Part shown: piece after piece, positions 11,034 to 22,775 of the stretch
How the letters are laid out: each line of letters begins with the position of its first letter
Numbering within the stretch: the stretch's first letter is position 1
Assembly: GCA_013398175.1 (NCBI GenBank)
Contig: VZRZ01008796.1
Location: forward strand, 63,133-127,132
From: Climacteris rufus
Lineage: Eukaryota; Chordata; Aves; Passeriformes; Climacteridae
Direction of reading: 5' to 3'
DNA length: 64,000 bases
Notes under the pieces: generated by a model
What the model was told of the DNA's origin: nothing
The model's input: only the letters and a program-made list of their open reading frames with translations
The model's database searches: none
Made by a program: the position numbers and the translations under genes

Positions 11034-12539
11034 TATCAGGAAATTTCTGTGAGGCATGTCAATGAGAGAGATGAAATTAAATTTTTGGAATGGTCTATCT
11101 TTTGACTTATTTTCTGCCTGCTAAGTAAATCTAAGGAACAATATAGTTTAGTGATGTAAGACAGATAAATAAATTTAAATTTAAAAGTTCACAGTTATAT
11201 TTCTTTTCTCATAACATTTCCATGCCAATAATGTAGTTTTGTGATTTTTTTTAACTTACATCAAAAGTAATTTTGGGGTATGGGAAAAGTTATGGGAAAA
11301 GTATTTATCATAATAAGATTCTGATCACTGTCAAAGAACAGAGCAGTTTCAAAGGACCCTATTAATTTATCTGCTTGGTGAATTTGAAAATTCCTTTTTT
11401 TTAATATCCATCGTCTCAGATTTTCAAATATATCTAATGCATACATGTTCAATAAAGCCTGATGTGATGCAGAAATGTCCACCAGAGTCTGCAGAGATCC
11501 TGTAATAACATTGATCCCACTTAGGAGTTAACTCAGAGGCCTGATGATAATTAAAAATGTCAACATCATTAAATATTTCATTTCTCAAATATGAACAAAG
11601 AGGTTGAGTCACATATTTGCATAATTTACATAACAGCCATCTAATTTTGGTGATTGAATTGATGACACCTGGGATGTCTGAGCTTTTGGTTTGTTTCTCT
11701 CTACTTCGCAAAGCATCATACCCAGAGAACTTCTCAAATCCTATCAGTGCATTGAAGTTCCACTACGGGTATTGAAATCCAAAAAATCTGAGAGAACCCA
11801 ATCTCATTGTGGTTATTCACATCATTTGTTTTAGGTATGATGGCAGCTGATATGGATGGAGCAGAGAGAGTTTTTCTCACTTTATTGTTCTCACTTGACT
11901 CCTGCTAGGAAGATAAATGGCAATGTTGTCAATCAAAATATTTTAATATTAAGTTTTTGCTCTCAAGTGGGACCAAATGGTATTACAGCATTGAATCAAT
12001 TATGTTATTACTACCTAGCTTTTAAGAACTGTAAATTGTGTTTTCCAAAATAAACTCAGTTCCACAGAAACAACTATTAAGAGCCTGGTAACCACTGCAG
12101 CCTGGTAATTTCCAGTCTTACTTTAAATCATCTCTATTTAGCAGAAAAATAACCAATTTGTAAACCAGAAATAGCCAAGGAGTACATCCAAAGAGACCCT
12201 TCATGGTATAGGTAACTAATTTAAATTCCATTTTGAACATTTGCCACTTAATTTAAAGTGTTAGATCTTTTAAGGTTTGCATTATAAATGTGTTTCTGGT
12301 GTTATCACCTGGAATTTTGGGGAGGAAGTGGGTTACATTTTATTTTTATATTAATATTGTAATGTATAGACCTAGAATTTTGATATTAGGTAGCAAACTC
12401 TTTTGTTACAGTCACTGTAAAAAATTTAAAAGCACTATGGCCTAGGATAATATCTCAACTCATGGGAAATTCAGCTGTCATGGGACGAGAGGGGAGGTCT
12501 TCTCATTAATTAATAAATAGCTAAAATAGTAAGATTAAG
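11034..12539. other. AT-rich non-coding DNA
   Basis: No gene is recognised. The minus-strand frames at 11261-11482 and 11424-11711 (73 and 95 codons) overlap one another in different frames and show no domain. Confidence 0.5.
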
Positions 12540-12549
12540 TGATCGGCTT

Positions 12550-13120
12550 CAACAAAAGCAGAGGTTTAACAGCAGAGTCCCTCAGGGAGCTCTGCTGGGA
12601 TATCTACTGCTCAACATAAATGATCTAGGAAAAGAAGCGAATAATGAGGTGACTAAGTGTTCTGCAGATATAAAATTCTTAAAAATAATAGTGATGAAAA
12701 CTGACTGCTAAGAGTTCATGTGGATTTCAAGGTATCAAGCAACTTTGGGACAAGGAGCAAATGAACATCACTGTTGATAGGAGTAAGATAATGTACATGG
12801 AGTGGGGGAAAAGGTCTTTGTTAGAAATACAGAGTGATGGTCACTAAGCAAGATGTTATCATTCAGAAGAGATATTTAATTGTTATTATCCATAATCCTA
12901 GGAAAGCATTACTAGCCCAATACTCAGTGACAGGCAAAGGCTAGGTAGAACAAGAAAAAAGCAGCTAAGGGAAAGAACAGCGAGTAAAAGAGATCATCAT
13001 TATGGCATCATGTACAGTCATATCCTGAATTACAGATTCATTTCTGTCTTCTCAGAAGGAAATCCAGGACTGTTAAAAAGGCAGGGATAAAAACACCTAA
13101 AGGTATGGATTGCTTTCAGT
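12550..13120 (+). mobile_element. Ancient CR1/L3-clade LINE: reverse-transcriptase fossil
   Basis: Translation from 12575 gives VPQGALLGYLLLNINDLGKE, then, after about ten residues, CSADIKFL. This corresponds to RT motifs of CR1-group LINEs: the PQGS(V)LGP..FNIFINDL block followed by the FADDTK block, here decayed so that the catalytic YADD/FADD reads CSAD. Downstream, TAAGATAATGTACATGGAGTGG (written in parts: TAAGATAATG, TACATGGAG) and CAGAGTGATGG match the AAGT-ATGCACATTGG-type stretch that follows the RT core in amniote CR1/L3 elements. From about 12890 the match becomes faint. The element is inactive: it has frame breaks, a missing catalytic Asp pair and no 5' region. It is much older than the CR1 copies elsewhere in this window. 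Confidence 0.6.
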
Positions 13121-13219
13121 ACTAAACAAATCCTGACATATTGGCTTGGGAAAGTGAACTCTTAGGTATTTTAACTCATGAACAGAGAACAAATAATGAT
13201 TATTTGTAATATTTTTAAC

Positions 13220-13330
13220 ATCAGAATTAAGGAACATGAACTTAGTAGACAGAAGCATTAATATCAAAAGGCATACTTTTTCAGTACAGTTGTGGAGTTT
13301 GTTGCCATACAGTGCTTTGGATTTGCAATG
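13220..13330 (+). mobile_element. Possible 3' continuation of the ancient CR1/L3 fossil
   Basis: The words AATATCAAAAGGCATACTTT and GTGGAGTTTGTTGCCA resemble the CR1/L3 3' segment in which a frame-terminal region is followed by GTGGAA(C/T)TCATTGCCA. It lies about 100 bp after the RT fossil, in the same orientation. The resemblance is short and could be coincidental. The 140-codon open frame at 13236-13658 (the longest in the window) starts here, runs into the antisense MIR-like repeat and shows no protein domain. Confidence 0.3.
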
Positions 13331-13529
13331 CGCTGGAAATCAGAGTAGCCTGCATCATGGAGAAAGGGCCCTGTGCTACAGCCTCCAGCTCAAATGCTGG
13401 GTGAGGAAAGGCAGAAGACATAACCATAGAGGTGCCCTCTGTCCTTTCTCATGCATCAGAAGCAAAACGATTGGCAACATGAAAAGTTTCAATTCAAGCG
13501 GTTTCATTATCTTGCATGGTTTATTTCTA

Positions 13530-13645
13530 GCTACAGCATTTCTGCTTCTCATCTCTGAAATGGGGCTAAAAATACACACCACCCTTACTTTGGAAGCATG
13601 TTATGATTTTAGATTTTCTGTAAGGTCCTTAAAGATGTGTAAGAT
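13530..13645 (-). mobile_element. Ancient MIR/L2-like repeat fragment (antisense)
   Basis: The plus strand reads TTCTCATCTCTGAAATGGGG, then CTAAAAATACACACCACC, and further on TAAGGTCCTTAAAGATG. This is the complement of the amniote MIR/L2 module (TTTCCTCATCTGTAAAATGG, GGATAATAATA.., GTAAAGCACTTTGAAGATG) in the correct order. It is the third relic of this class within 4 kb. Confidence 0.55.
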
Positions 13646-14906
13646 ACACAGGTTGTAGGTTCTAGTTTTGATTGCAAAAATACTCTGACATTTGCTTATG
13701 ATTAAATTATTTTAAATGTCTTCTAAATAGCTTGGAGACCATTTCATCTAGTTATAGTGACTTCTAAGGAGAAATGACTCTGAGTAGAAATTGTATTGGC
13801 ATGTTCATTCTGCACTCCATCATTGTGTTTATTGAGGTGAGGGCTGTTAATGTTCTCTTTGGGCCAGCCTCTGCCTACATACACAGAAATCTATAAAATC
13901 ATAATTAAACTGCATTTTAGTATAAATAAATAGCAAGTATTCTGCTATTCCCAGGATGATTTAACTCAAGTGTTTTTCAGATTCCTGTTTCCCCTGTCCT
14001 TAGCACAGATGTAATGGATCCTAATGACACACTGGAATAACTGCAACATTTTCCACTGTCTCTTTTTGCAGCAATTGCTGAAATATCTGTCTTGTGAGTT
14101 CTTTTCTAACTTGTCTGCTAATGAAGGAGGTGAAGACAGAAGCCATAGTGTCTGTTACTTGGTATGCAAGAACCTTTTTCAATGGAGTGGTGCTTTGATC
14201 TGGGAAAGTAAAATGTCCACATTCCCTCTAAAAGGGGGTTGCTGCACTCTTGTTCAGACGTATTCCTCTCTTCTAGTTCTGGAATTTACTCTCTAGGCAG
14301 CTTGAAGGCTATTGAACAAAGAGGTTTTCTAATACATTATAATTACATGAACACCTGTGCTGAGCAACCTTGTACTGAGCTACTCAAATTTTTTTCAGCT
14401 GTTCACCAATGTTCAGCACTCCTCATCTGCAATTTGGTGGTCTAGTGGCTGAGCATGGGGTGCAATGAAGTACAGATGGGAATTCTAGATCAGAAACTTC
14501 TAAAGAAAAGTGCCCAGATATATCTGTTCACATTATTGATTTTGATATAGTTTTACAACATGCTTTGCAACATAAAACTGCTTTTATTCAATGGGCAAAG
14601 ATGTCATTTACAGGTGTTCTCTTCGAATTATGTAAAAAACTTAAGAGATTATTTGTTTGACTCAATATAGGAATGGCACCCTGCCCAGTACTGTCTTTTT
14701 TCAATATTTTGTTTAATTTTCCAGATTGTTCAGATGGCTTTTGGAGTCATACAAACTTTAAAGTCCTCATATCTCAAATATATTCTTTACCAAGGATATT
14801 GCTAATTTCACATTCTTTTGTGAAGTCATCTTTAAAAATATAAATGCTCAACATTGGATTTGAAAGTTCATCACAGTGATTTTTCAGAATGTATTGAATA
14901 ACCCAT
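13646..14906. other. No gene recognised
   Basis: Unique AT-rich DNA. Short plus-strand frames at 14024-14296 and 14239-14445 overlap in different frames and have no recognised domain. Confidence 0.5.
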
Positions 14907-15471
14907 TCGTTGCGGTGCCTCTGGGCGTGGCTGACGACCCGGCCTGGCCCGGCCGTGCCAGCGCCACGGGGGCTGGTCCTTTCCACCCCCCCTCATGATG
15001 TAGCTGGGAGTAGCAAGCCACGGGGGCTCCCTGGCCAGGGTGGCAGGGACTGTCCCCACCCAAAAGGACAGCTCATTGGTTCCTTTGCCAGTGTGGACAG
15101 CCAACTCACTGGCTGGCGCCCCTGTCAATCATTGTAATCCTCTGCAGTGATTGGCTCTCTTCTGACTGCCCTTCCCTCGCCTCTGTACTATAACATGCCC
15201 CTGACCTCCATTTTGGCTGTCTTTTCCACACCCCCCGATGCTGCAGTAATAAAACCTTGCTGGCGATAAGCAGAAAAGAACCCTTTCTCGTCTCTTTACT
15301 TCCATGCTTAAATTAAACCGCTGTGCGTGAACTGAGCCTAAACTCTGTGGGAGCTCTGATGGTTGGCTCAACTCTGTTCAATCAGAGACTGGGTGAAGCC
15401 GAAGTCGCTTTCTTCAGGACACGAGACCACTGCTAAAGGCTCAGAGTTACTCACGCTTTCTACCCGCAGCA
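14907..15471 (+). mobile_element. GC-rich solo LTR of an endogenous retrovirus
   Basis: A sharply bounded GC-rich block of about 565 bp interrupts AT-rich DNA. It carries LTR signals in order: inverted CCAAT boxes (CATTGGTT near 15073, GATTGGCT near 15150), a TATA-like TACTATAACATG near 15187, a poly(A) signal AATAAA (15248-15253) in CAGTAATAAAACC, and a U5-like segment ending ACCCGCAGCA. The ends form an imperfect inverted repeat (GTTGCGG at the start, CCGCAGC at the end). The 5-bp word CCCAT lies immediately outside both ends (14902-14906 and 15472-15476), a plausible target-site duplication. If so, the 5' terminal TG is altered (TCG). No primer binding site or internal sequence follows, so it is a solo LTR left by recombination. 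It looks younger than the LTR at 1.0-1.6 kb. The family was not identified. Confidence 0.75.
15248..15253 (+). promoter_or_regulatory. LTR polyadenylation signal AATAAA
   Basis: AATAAA lies in the middle of the solo LTR, about 60 bases after a TATA-like TATAAC, the usual spacing of U3/R signals. It could still end stray transcripts, but that is inference. Confidence 0.55.
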
Positions 15472-17152
15472 CCCATCCTGTTTTCAGCCACCAAATAGAG
15501 CTCATTTTAAATGGGCAGTAGGTCTTACCCTAGCCCTGAACTTCTTTCTAAAACTTGCTAGGATTTTCAACAGCTTAACAAATTAGTAGATTCTCAGGTA
15601 TTCTCACATAAATATCGTTTGGTATCATCAACACAGACTAATCAAACACTTTTAAGGATATTAACACGGGACATCTTGGTCTCTTCACACCAATTTACAG
15701 CATTTTTTTTTTCCTGTGTTTCAGATTGTTTGAAAATCTAAGCCTACTAATGAGTTTAAACACTGTGATTATTGAAAGAACTGGATCCCTCAATCCAGCA
15801 CTGATGTAATTTTTTTTAAGAACAACATTAGTACTGGAAGTCAGGGTGTTCAAAATTCTCACAATATTAAAGCAACTAAAAATCTATGTATTGATATAAA
15901 CTTACTGACCTGAAGTTGATGTGGAATTGTAGAGATTATGTTGAATCATGTTAAAATTTGTGTGAGAACATATGTAACTATAAGAGAAATCATAGGAATA
16001 AAAAGAGTCAGACCATCGTGCCCATATTTCTCTCTACAGCAGTGGTTTCCTTCAAAATAAAAGGCTGAAAACAGTGATAATTTTCCAGGGTACTCTTGCA
16101 ACCTCCTACACCACAAAAGATTTCCAATGCTGAGGTGGTCCCTTTGTACTTAGCAGGTTTCTTTTGAGTTTTTTCACCCAGATTTTTCCAAGTTCTTTTT
16201 GAATCCATGAAAGCACTTAGCATTACATTTTAGAAAATTATGCATAATCACAAAGACTAGAGTTTGGGGTCAATTTTCTCTGTCTTGGTTTTTAATCTGT
16301 TTAGTAAACAATCTGCCTACTATAAATCATGGGGATAGAGAATATCATTACAAAAACCCAAGCTGTTAAACTATGAGGCTGACAAGGGATTAATTCCTTA
16401 AAAATTGCCTGAGGCTTGCAGAGGATTTTAACAGTTTGGAATTAAAGACTGGTGGGGTGGTTGCAGCTCAGCCATGATCTACTTTGTCCCAGAATGTGGC
16501 TTGTGCCAAACAAACAACAGTCAGAGAAGGATGTTACTAAGCTAACGCGGAAGAGGTTTCCTTCTTTAAGGTTTTCTTCCGGAGCTTCAGATCTCACAGA
16601 AAGTCAACCTTCCCACTGAAATCAGAAAAATATAAGGAAAATATTTCTATCATGTACTCACTGTACTTAAAAAAACCAAGCTTTTTCATATACATGGAGG
16701 AAACAGAGAAACAGTCTTTGTTTACTTGTTCATACAATTCCTTTTAGTTTTAGGATTCTGCATTCAGTTTTACTGTTCTCTGCATTCTTTACTTTCCATT
16801 GGAATATTCAGTGACTGTTTTAAGTTACCATATAGGCACAAATCCCCTGGAATATCTTTCATAATTCTCAAAAACATGTTCTGAAAACACACACCTATTC
16901 AGACATAAAGTCTGGAATAAAGAACATCAGTCATAGAACAATTTAACAAGAAGACAAAACAATACTCAGATTGGACTACAGGGGTTTGTTGTGTTGGGGT
17001 TTCTTTAATATGCAAGTCTGCAATCAAAAGTGTTATTATTTCAAATGTAGATTTGCAAAGTACAAAACTACTATGCACTAGAAATTTTATGGCATTGACC
17101 AAAGAGCTATGTTATTTAAAAATTAAAATAACAGTTACAAAATTTATCGGAC

Positions 17153-17210
17153 TTTTTGTTTTTGTTTTTGTTTTTGTTTTTGTTTTTTTTTTGTTTTTTG
17201 GATTTTTTTG
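17153..17210. repeat. (TTTTTG)n simple repeat
   Basis: Four to five units of TTTTTG are followed by a T-rich tail, read on the plus strand. It may be the reverse complement of an A-rich tract, but no retroelement body is visible next to it. Confidence 0.85.
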
Positions 17211-17746
17211 GAAATGTGTTTCATTTACTTATTTTAATCTCATATTAGTTACATAGTATCACATGGAAAACACAATTTTCTTCCCGGTAGAATTCTAGTC
17301 CAGATTCCCCATGTCCAGTTTCCCATTACTGTGTAGTAAGACAACTACCTCTATGAACTTCCACTTGCATTGGTATGTCTTTTTTCCTTTAAATTCTAAA
17401 CCTCTTTGAGACCAGTTCTCTTCGCAGATTTGCTCTTCCTCTCAGCTTGCTGTTATGTGATTCTCAAATCAAATAAGTTTGAAGAATTTGCATATTGTGT
17501 AAAAAGATTTCATGAAGAATATTTAATCCAGAATCATTTGTAGCATTCAGGAGTGGAAATATTCTCAGTTGTATAACTCTCAAAATGAGATATTTTCAAT
17601 ACCAAGAAGTCATTTTCTTACTTTATTTAACCTACACTGTGAATTATCTTCTGTCAATACCAGCAGTATATGTACACATTGTACTCTAATGAGATGATAT
17701 TTGCTTATGACAGTAAAACTTTGAGGTTTTGGGGGTTGAAAGGGTA

Positions 17747-17770
17747 TTGTTTGTTTGTTTGTTTGTTTTT
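17747..17770. repeat. (TTTG)n microsatellite
   Basis: About five TTTG/GTTT units end in a run of T. Confidence 0.85.
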
Positions 17771-18772
17771 AAACAATGACATAACTAATTAGCCGAAAAG
17801 GAAAAGATCTGTTAAACTTTGACACTTCAGTTCATCAGCTTGGGCTTGACTAGAAGGCAATTATTGAAATAGACATCTCCTGTCATTAAGAGATTGCCCA
17901 AAAATTAATTCATGTGTAACCTGTAATTAGACTATAAAAGATTCAACCTCTTCTTGAGCTCACATCAAAATAAGATTTTCTGAGTAAGAATCCTTCACTT
18001 TGCCTCTGATAGTGGTCTAGGTTTCTAGGGACAGGCACTTTGTGCTGCTTATCTGTGGGAAAAAAATAAAATTACTTATTGAGGATAACACCAGAATTAA
18101 CCAATGTTTATGACACTCTGAAGTTTTCAATAGAAAATAGAATCAGCTATAAAAAAATGAAGATGTTAAACATATAAGAACACTGGTAGACATTGCTTCT
18201 CTTTTGATTTTAAATAGTAGGTCTTTCTAGTCTGACTGAGGGGAAGTGATGATGCTTTTAGCAGCAGATGGGAAAAGACAGACAATAGTATTTCTGAGCA
18301 GTACAGCTTGTGCTGCGTGCTTGCAGCACAGCTTGTTCCACAGCACTGGGGGCAAATAGTTCTATATCTAAAAGCTCTTCAGCCCTTTTGTGGCAATGTG
18401 CCACATCTTCAAGAAAAAGAGATTGCCTGGGAAAAAATTTGCTGGCATGTGGGGGAAGTAGACACAGGTCAAATAGAGAAAGATGAGGAGGAAATCTGAA
18501 TGACTTAACTATTCTGTAGTGAGAATATCCCAAAGACAACAGCTCTGGTAATTTATATTTATAAATTTTGGCAAAACAAAACATTTCTGACCCCCTTGAA
18601 AACAGCACAAATGTTAAAAATAATACAAATACAACTACAGGGTTACAAAATTGAAGATGTCAATGAAAAAAGTGTATCACAAGTTTTGTGCCCATAAAAA
18701 TATCCTTTGATCATAATTATCTTCCAAATCCCAAACACGGGCTTACATTTAGCATCAACTATTACAAAATAT

Positions 18773-18798
18773 AATCATGCTTTAAAATCATGCTTTAA
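18773..18798. repeat. 13-bp tandem duplication
   Basis: AATCATGCTTTAA occurs twice in exact tandem (18773-18785, 18786-18798), followed by an AATTTTAAATTTTA stretch. Confidence 0.9.
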
Positions 18799-19480
18799 AA
18801 TTTTAAATTTTATACCAACAGAACTTGACTAGCAAAAATTAAAGTACTAGAGGAAACAAAGAATATGTACCTAACTTGGAGTCTAGTATAACTTGGCAGA
18901 CATTTCTGTAAGATGGATATATTAAACATAAACTTAGATTAACTTCTCATGAGGGCATATACAAAAATTTAAATAACTTGATCTCATTAAAAGCACTATG
19001 CCACAATAAAAATATGTAGCCACTTCATATTTCAAAAGGTAACAAAATCCTCCTTACTCCTTTCTGCTCTGAAACTACAAGAATTTTTGTACGTTAAATT
19101 TGTTATAACTATCCTTGCTGAATCATTGCTAAAGCATTGCTTCCTGTCATCAAAGGCTTCAAACATTGTCTGACTTAAGCACACTTTCTCCACGGTGTTA
19201 TTAGAGATCATAACACTCTAATTTATGCCATTTCTGTAAGCAATGCTTAGGCAAGCAGAATTAAAGCTAAGAGAAGTCATCCTCTCATAAGATGCTTCTG
19301 AGGAGACTGAAGAACTGGAAAAGATCACATACATGGCTGTCCAGGAAAACGATTTTGCATAAGTCAGATTTTCTATAGAGAGTCCTTGTATTTAAACCAG
19401 CAGAATCAAACAGTACAATTAACAACCTATTAAATACAGGCTGCCTTTTCGGTGGCCTTCAATTGTTCAACACATTTGAC

Positions 19481-19722
19481 ATAGAGGTTATCCTGAGCTG
19501 GAAGGCACCCATCAGGATCATCAAGTGCAACTTCTGTCCCTGCATAGTCACACCATGAGCCCGAGAGTGTTGTCCAAGCACTTCTTGAGCTCTGTCAGGC
19601 TTAGTGCTGTGACCACTGCCCTAGGTAGCCTGTTCAGTGCCCAGCCACCCTTTGGCTGAAGAACCCTTTCCTAATATCCAGTCTAAACCCGCCCTGACAG
19701 AGCTTCATGCTGTTGCTAATGT
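19481..19722 (-). mobile_element. CR1 LINE 3' fragment (antisense)
   Basis: The plus strand reads GAGCTGGAAGGCACCCATCA, GGATCATCAAGTGCAACTTC, CTTGAGCTCTGTCAGGCTTA and GAACCCTTTCCTAATATCCA in order. This is the reverse complement of the 3' half of a CR1 element, as the family runs in bird genomes. The terminal octamer repeat that would lie just left of 19481 is lost or diverged. It is truncated to about 240 bp, has no coding capacity and is moderately diverged. Confidence 0.85.
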
Positions 19723-22290
19723 AACCAGGATGCAGAACAATTAATTTTAGAGGGGGTGTAAATTTATTAAATAGCTACATCCATTTTTTTATTGTTATAC
19801 AACTGTATAAAGTATCTGAGAAAAGAACTTGGGAAAAATTCAATTTATGCAACAATAACATTAAAAGCACCCGTATTGCTAAAGTGTAGATTAAAATTAT
19901 CAAAGTTATAATTCCTTTATTAGTCATTAATTGCTGTAAAACGAATATCCAATTAATAAACAGCTGCTTTGATAATTATAATTAGTAACTAAAGTATTAA
20001 ATATTGATAAAATATGTGGTTTACTTTTTTTCACACACTTTTGCAAGACTGTATCACAGTAGAATAATGGCTTGCAAAGGACCAAATTACAAATCAGATG
20101 CAGTGATTGTGAGGAAACATCAAATAGCATACGTTTGCATTTTTTAAATTCAAATTTGTAAAAGCAGATTTTGGATTTTAAAAAAATCGGAAATATTTAA
20201 TTAATATTCACTGGTTTTCACTCACAGAGTTCAAAACACTGAGGAAAATATAATCACCATTCTAGAAGTGAGAAAAGTGTGGGATGGCATGGGAAAGATA
20301 TACTGAACAGCACCCATAGCTTGGGAGGAGAAACAGTCAAATATAACCATGAGTACTAGTTCAGAATTTTGTACTTCAGAGTATATTGTCTCTTCCAGTG
20401 AAGTACTATTTCCTTTTCAAAGGAAGATTTGTAGTATGGGAACTGCATCATATCTTACTAAACTGTGACTATGGTTCAAATTGAACTTTATTTAAAAGCG
20501 ATCATGGTGTACTGAAAGGAGCTAAAATTGCAACTTTCAAGTTTGAGGTTTTTTTGTGGTTGGTGTTTGGGTGTTTAAAGGTCTAAAAATTAATTAGAAA
20601 CAAGTATGTGCTTTAGTGACTAACATAGTTCTGCCTCCAGTTATGGCAAAGGAAAAGCTACGCAAAGTGGAAGTTATGATGAATAGGTTTCTAACCAAAG
20701 ACATTTAAATCTCTCATGAGTGTCATGTGTCTCTAGCACATACCAAGAGGTAGATCTTGGAAAAAGTCTGCTAGTAATAAGTAAAAGTTTATAAGAAAAG
20801 TTATTGATGTGGTTCTTATCCCACTAGTTAGGCATCACAGTCACAGTAAATTTAGTTTAAAATTCTTTACTAAATGAGCTGCACATAGCACAGTCAGTAT
20901 ACTCTGCTTCTACGAACAAGAAGGTAAAAAACAGTTAGAAACTGAATTGTATGAAGCAATTAGACTTATTTTTCCTGTAACTGTAAGCACAATAAACAGC
21001 CATTATTGCCCTTCATTAACACATTAATATTATTTATTTTTCTATGTATCACTACACAGAAATATTGCTTGTGCTATATTGTTTTGTTAGTTCAAGGTTT
21101 ATTCCCTATATCTTCAGTTACAATATATAAATGTTTTTTAGCATTACACTGTATTTTATCTATGCAGTAGAGGCATTTTATTGAATGCATATATAAACTT
21201 TATTTCTTTTGCTGGCTTTAGAAATCGTTGATATAAAACTTGGAACCTGGATTTTAGTTGCATATGCATAGTCCTTCCATTACTTTCCATTCTAGTTCAA
21301 CATTTTCACTTGTTCAATTTACTACAGAAGACAGATGAAATTATGTGAAAGTAAAAAGAAAGGAATAAAATTAAAATTAGTTAAGCAACAATTCAGTGTC
21401 TGTTAAAGTAGCCACAAATGGACATATTTTATTTCAAATCAAAGTTTAAATTTTTTTGCAAAGAATTTCTGTCATTCAATAGCAAGACATTAACACAGAG
21501 GGAACCTAGATGCGGTTTAACCTCTGAAGACTTAAACTGTTCTTTCTGCCAAACAATTCTCTGTTTATAGTCACATTTGAAAATTGTCTTGCTGGAGTTC
21601 ATAAGGAATCACAGGATGAAAATGCAAACCCTGAAGTCTGTCAAAGACACACTAAGCAATGCTGTAATACCAGATTGCATTTTCAAACTTAGTTTGTTTC
21701 TTTAGCCCTTAAAATTTAAACCTACTAGAGGTATGTAATTTCATAGAAGTAAAATACAAAAAAAAAATTCACTTGGCCAATTAGATTCCTAAAGTATAGT
21801 ATTTACATCTAATGAAATATATTGACCCTTTGCAATTTAGCTTCTTGAATACTTTTGCTGATTGAGGAATTACCTGTTACACAATTTATCAGCAACCATT
21901 AAGATTTTCATAGCTGCTGAGGAGATTTAGTCACATTTACTTCTCTTCTATTGAGAGGAATGTCTGAAGTCCCTCAAGTAGCATAAAAACACATTTTAAA
22001 AGGTCTACCAACACTTAATTTATATATGAAATAGTCCAAACAAAAAAAAAATGCAAATAAATGAAACTATCACATTCTCATTTGAACTTTCACGTGTAAC
22101 TGCACGTTTATTTATACGCACACATTCTATTTCTATACAACTATATTTATTTTATGGTATAAAGGTTTTGTACTATTCACTATCATGTAATTACAGATTC
22201 CTGAATAGCTGAGTTATTTTTCAATTAAATCTCTTAATAATATGCAGAGAGCAAACATAAATGGTTACTGTGTTATTGAAGGGAGGTTCA
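19723..22290. other. AT-rich non-coding DNA
   Basis: No gene is recognised and frames stay below 70 codons. The stretch 20980-21200 is strongly AT-rich with TTAATATTATTTATTT-like words. I see nothing to name. Confidence 0.5.
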
Positions 22291-22775
22291 GGGAGGTGAT
22301 TCTCTCCCTCTACTGAGCCCTAGTGAGGTCATATCTGAAGTATTGTGTTCAGTTGTGGTCTCTACAGTTCAAGAAAGGCAAGAAGCTACAGGAGAGTGTC
22401 CAGCAGAGGCCACGAAGATGATTAAAGAACTGGAGCATCTCTCTTGTGAGGAGAGACTGGGGGAGCTGGGCCTGTTTAGTCTGGAGAAGAGAAGATTGAG
22501 AGGGGATCTCATCAATGCATCACTTTTCAGTGGTGTCCAGCAACACGATAGGGAGCAACAGCCATAAAATGGAACACAACCTCAACATGAGGAAGAACTT
22601 CTTTACATTGAGGGTGGAAGAAGCTACCCAGGGAGGTCATGGAGTCTCCCACTCTGGAGACATTCAAAGCCACAGGATTCTTCCTGTGTCCCCTGCTGTG
22701 TGTGACCCTGCCTGGGCAGGGGGCTTGGATGATCTCCACTGGGCCCTTCCAACCCGAACTATTCTGTGTTTCAGC
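22291..22775 (+). mobile_element. CR1 LINE 3' fragment (sense), internally deleted
   Basis: The segment contains the CR1 ORF2 C-terminal region and 3' end in order: CTCCCTCTACTGAGCCCTAG, GGCCACGAAGATGATTAAAG, GGAGAGACTGGGGGAGCTGG, AGGGGATCTCATCAATG, CTTTTCAGTGGTGTCCAGCA, GGAAGAACTTCTTTACATTG and GGGCCCTTCCAACCCGAACT. It ends in ATTCTGTG without a clear second octamer. Relative to the recalled CR1 consensus, about 45-50 bp are missing between CATCAATG (about 22518) and CTTTTCAG. About 20 bp are also missing near 22625 and there is a small change near 22770. The 74-103 codon frames reported by translation are decayed ORF2 or shadows. Confidence 0.9.

Larger units (their letters stand above)
15477..19480. 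other. AT-rich non-coding DNA
   Basis: No exon or RNA gene is recognised. Low-complexity tracts are listed separately. A 116-codon minus-strand frame (18258-18608) lacks any known domain. It overlaps a short hairpin (GTGCTGC/GCAGCAC, 18310-18329) in a slightly GC-richer patch. Confidence 0.55.

Noticed and set aside
13236..13658. Longest open frame in the window (140 codons, plus)
   Set aside because: It starts near a possible LINE relic and runs through an antisense MIR-like fragment, has no domain and has no splice or promoter context.
18258..18608. 116-codon minus-strand frame
   Set aside because: No domain. The hairpin inside it (GTGCTGC/GCAGCAC) is short and probably fortuitous.
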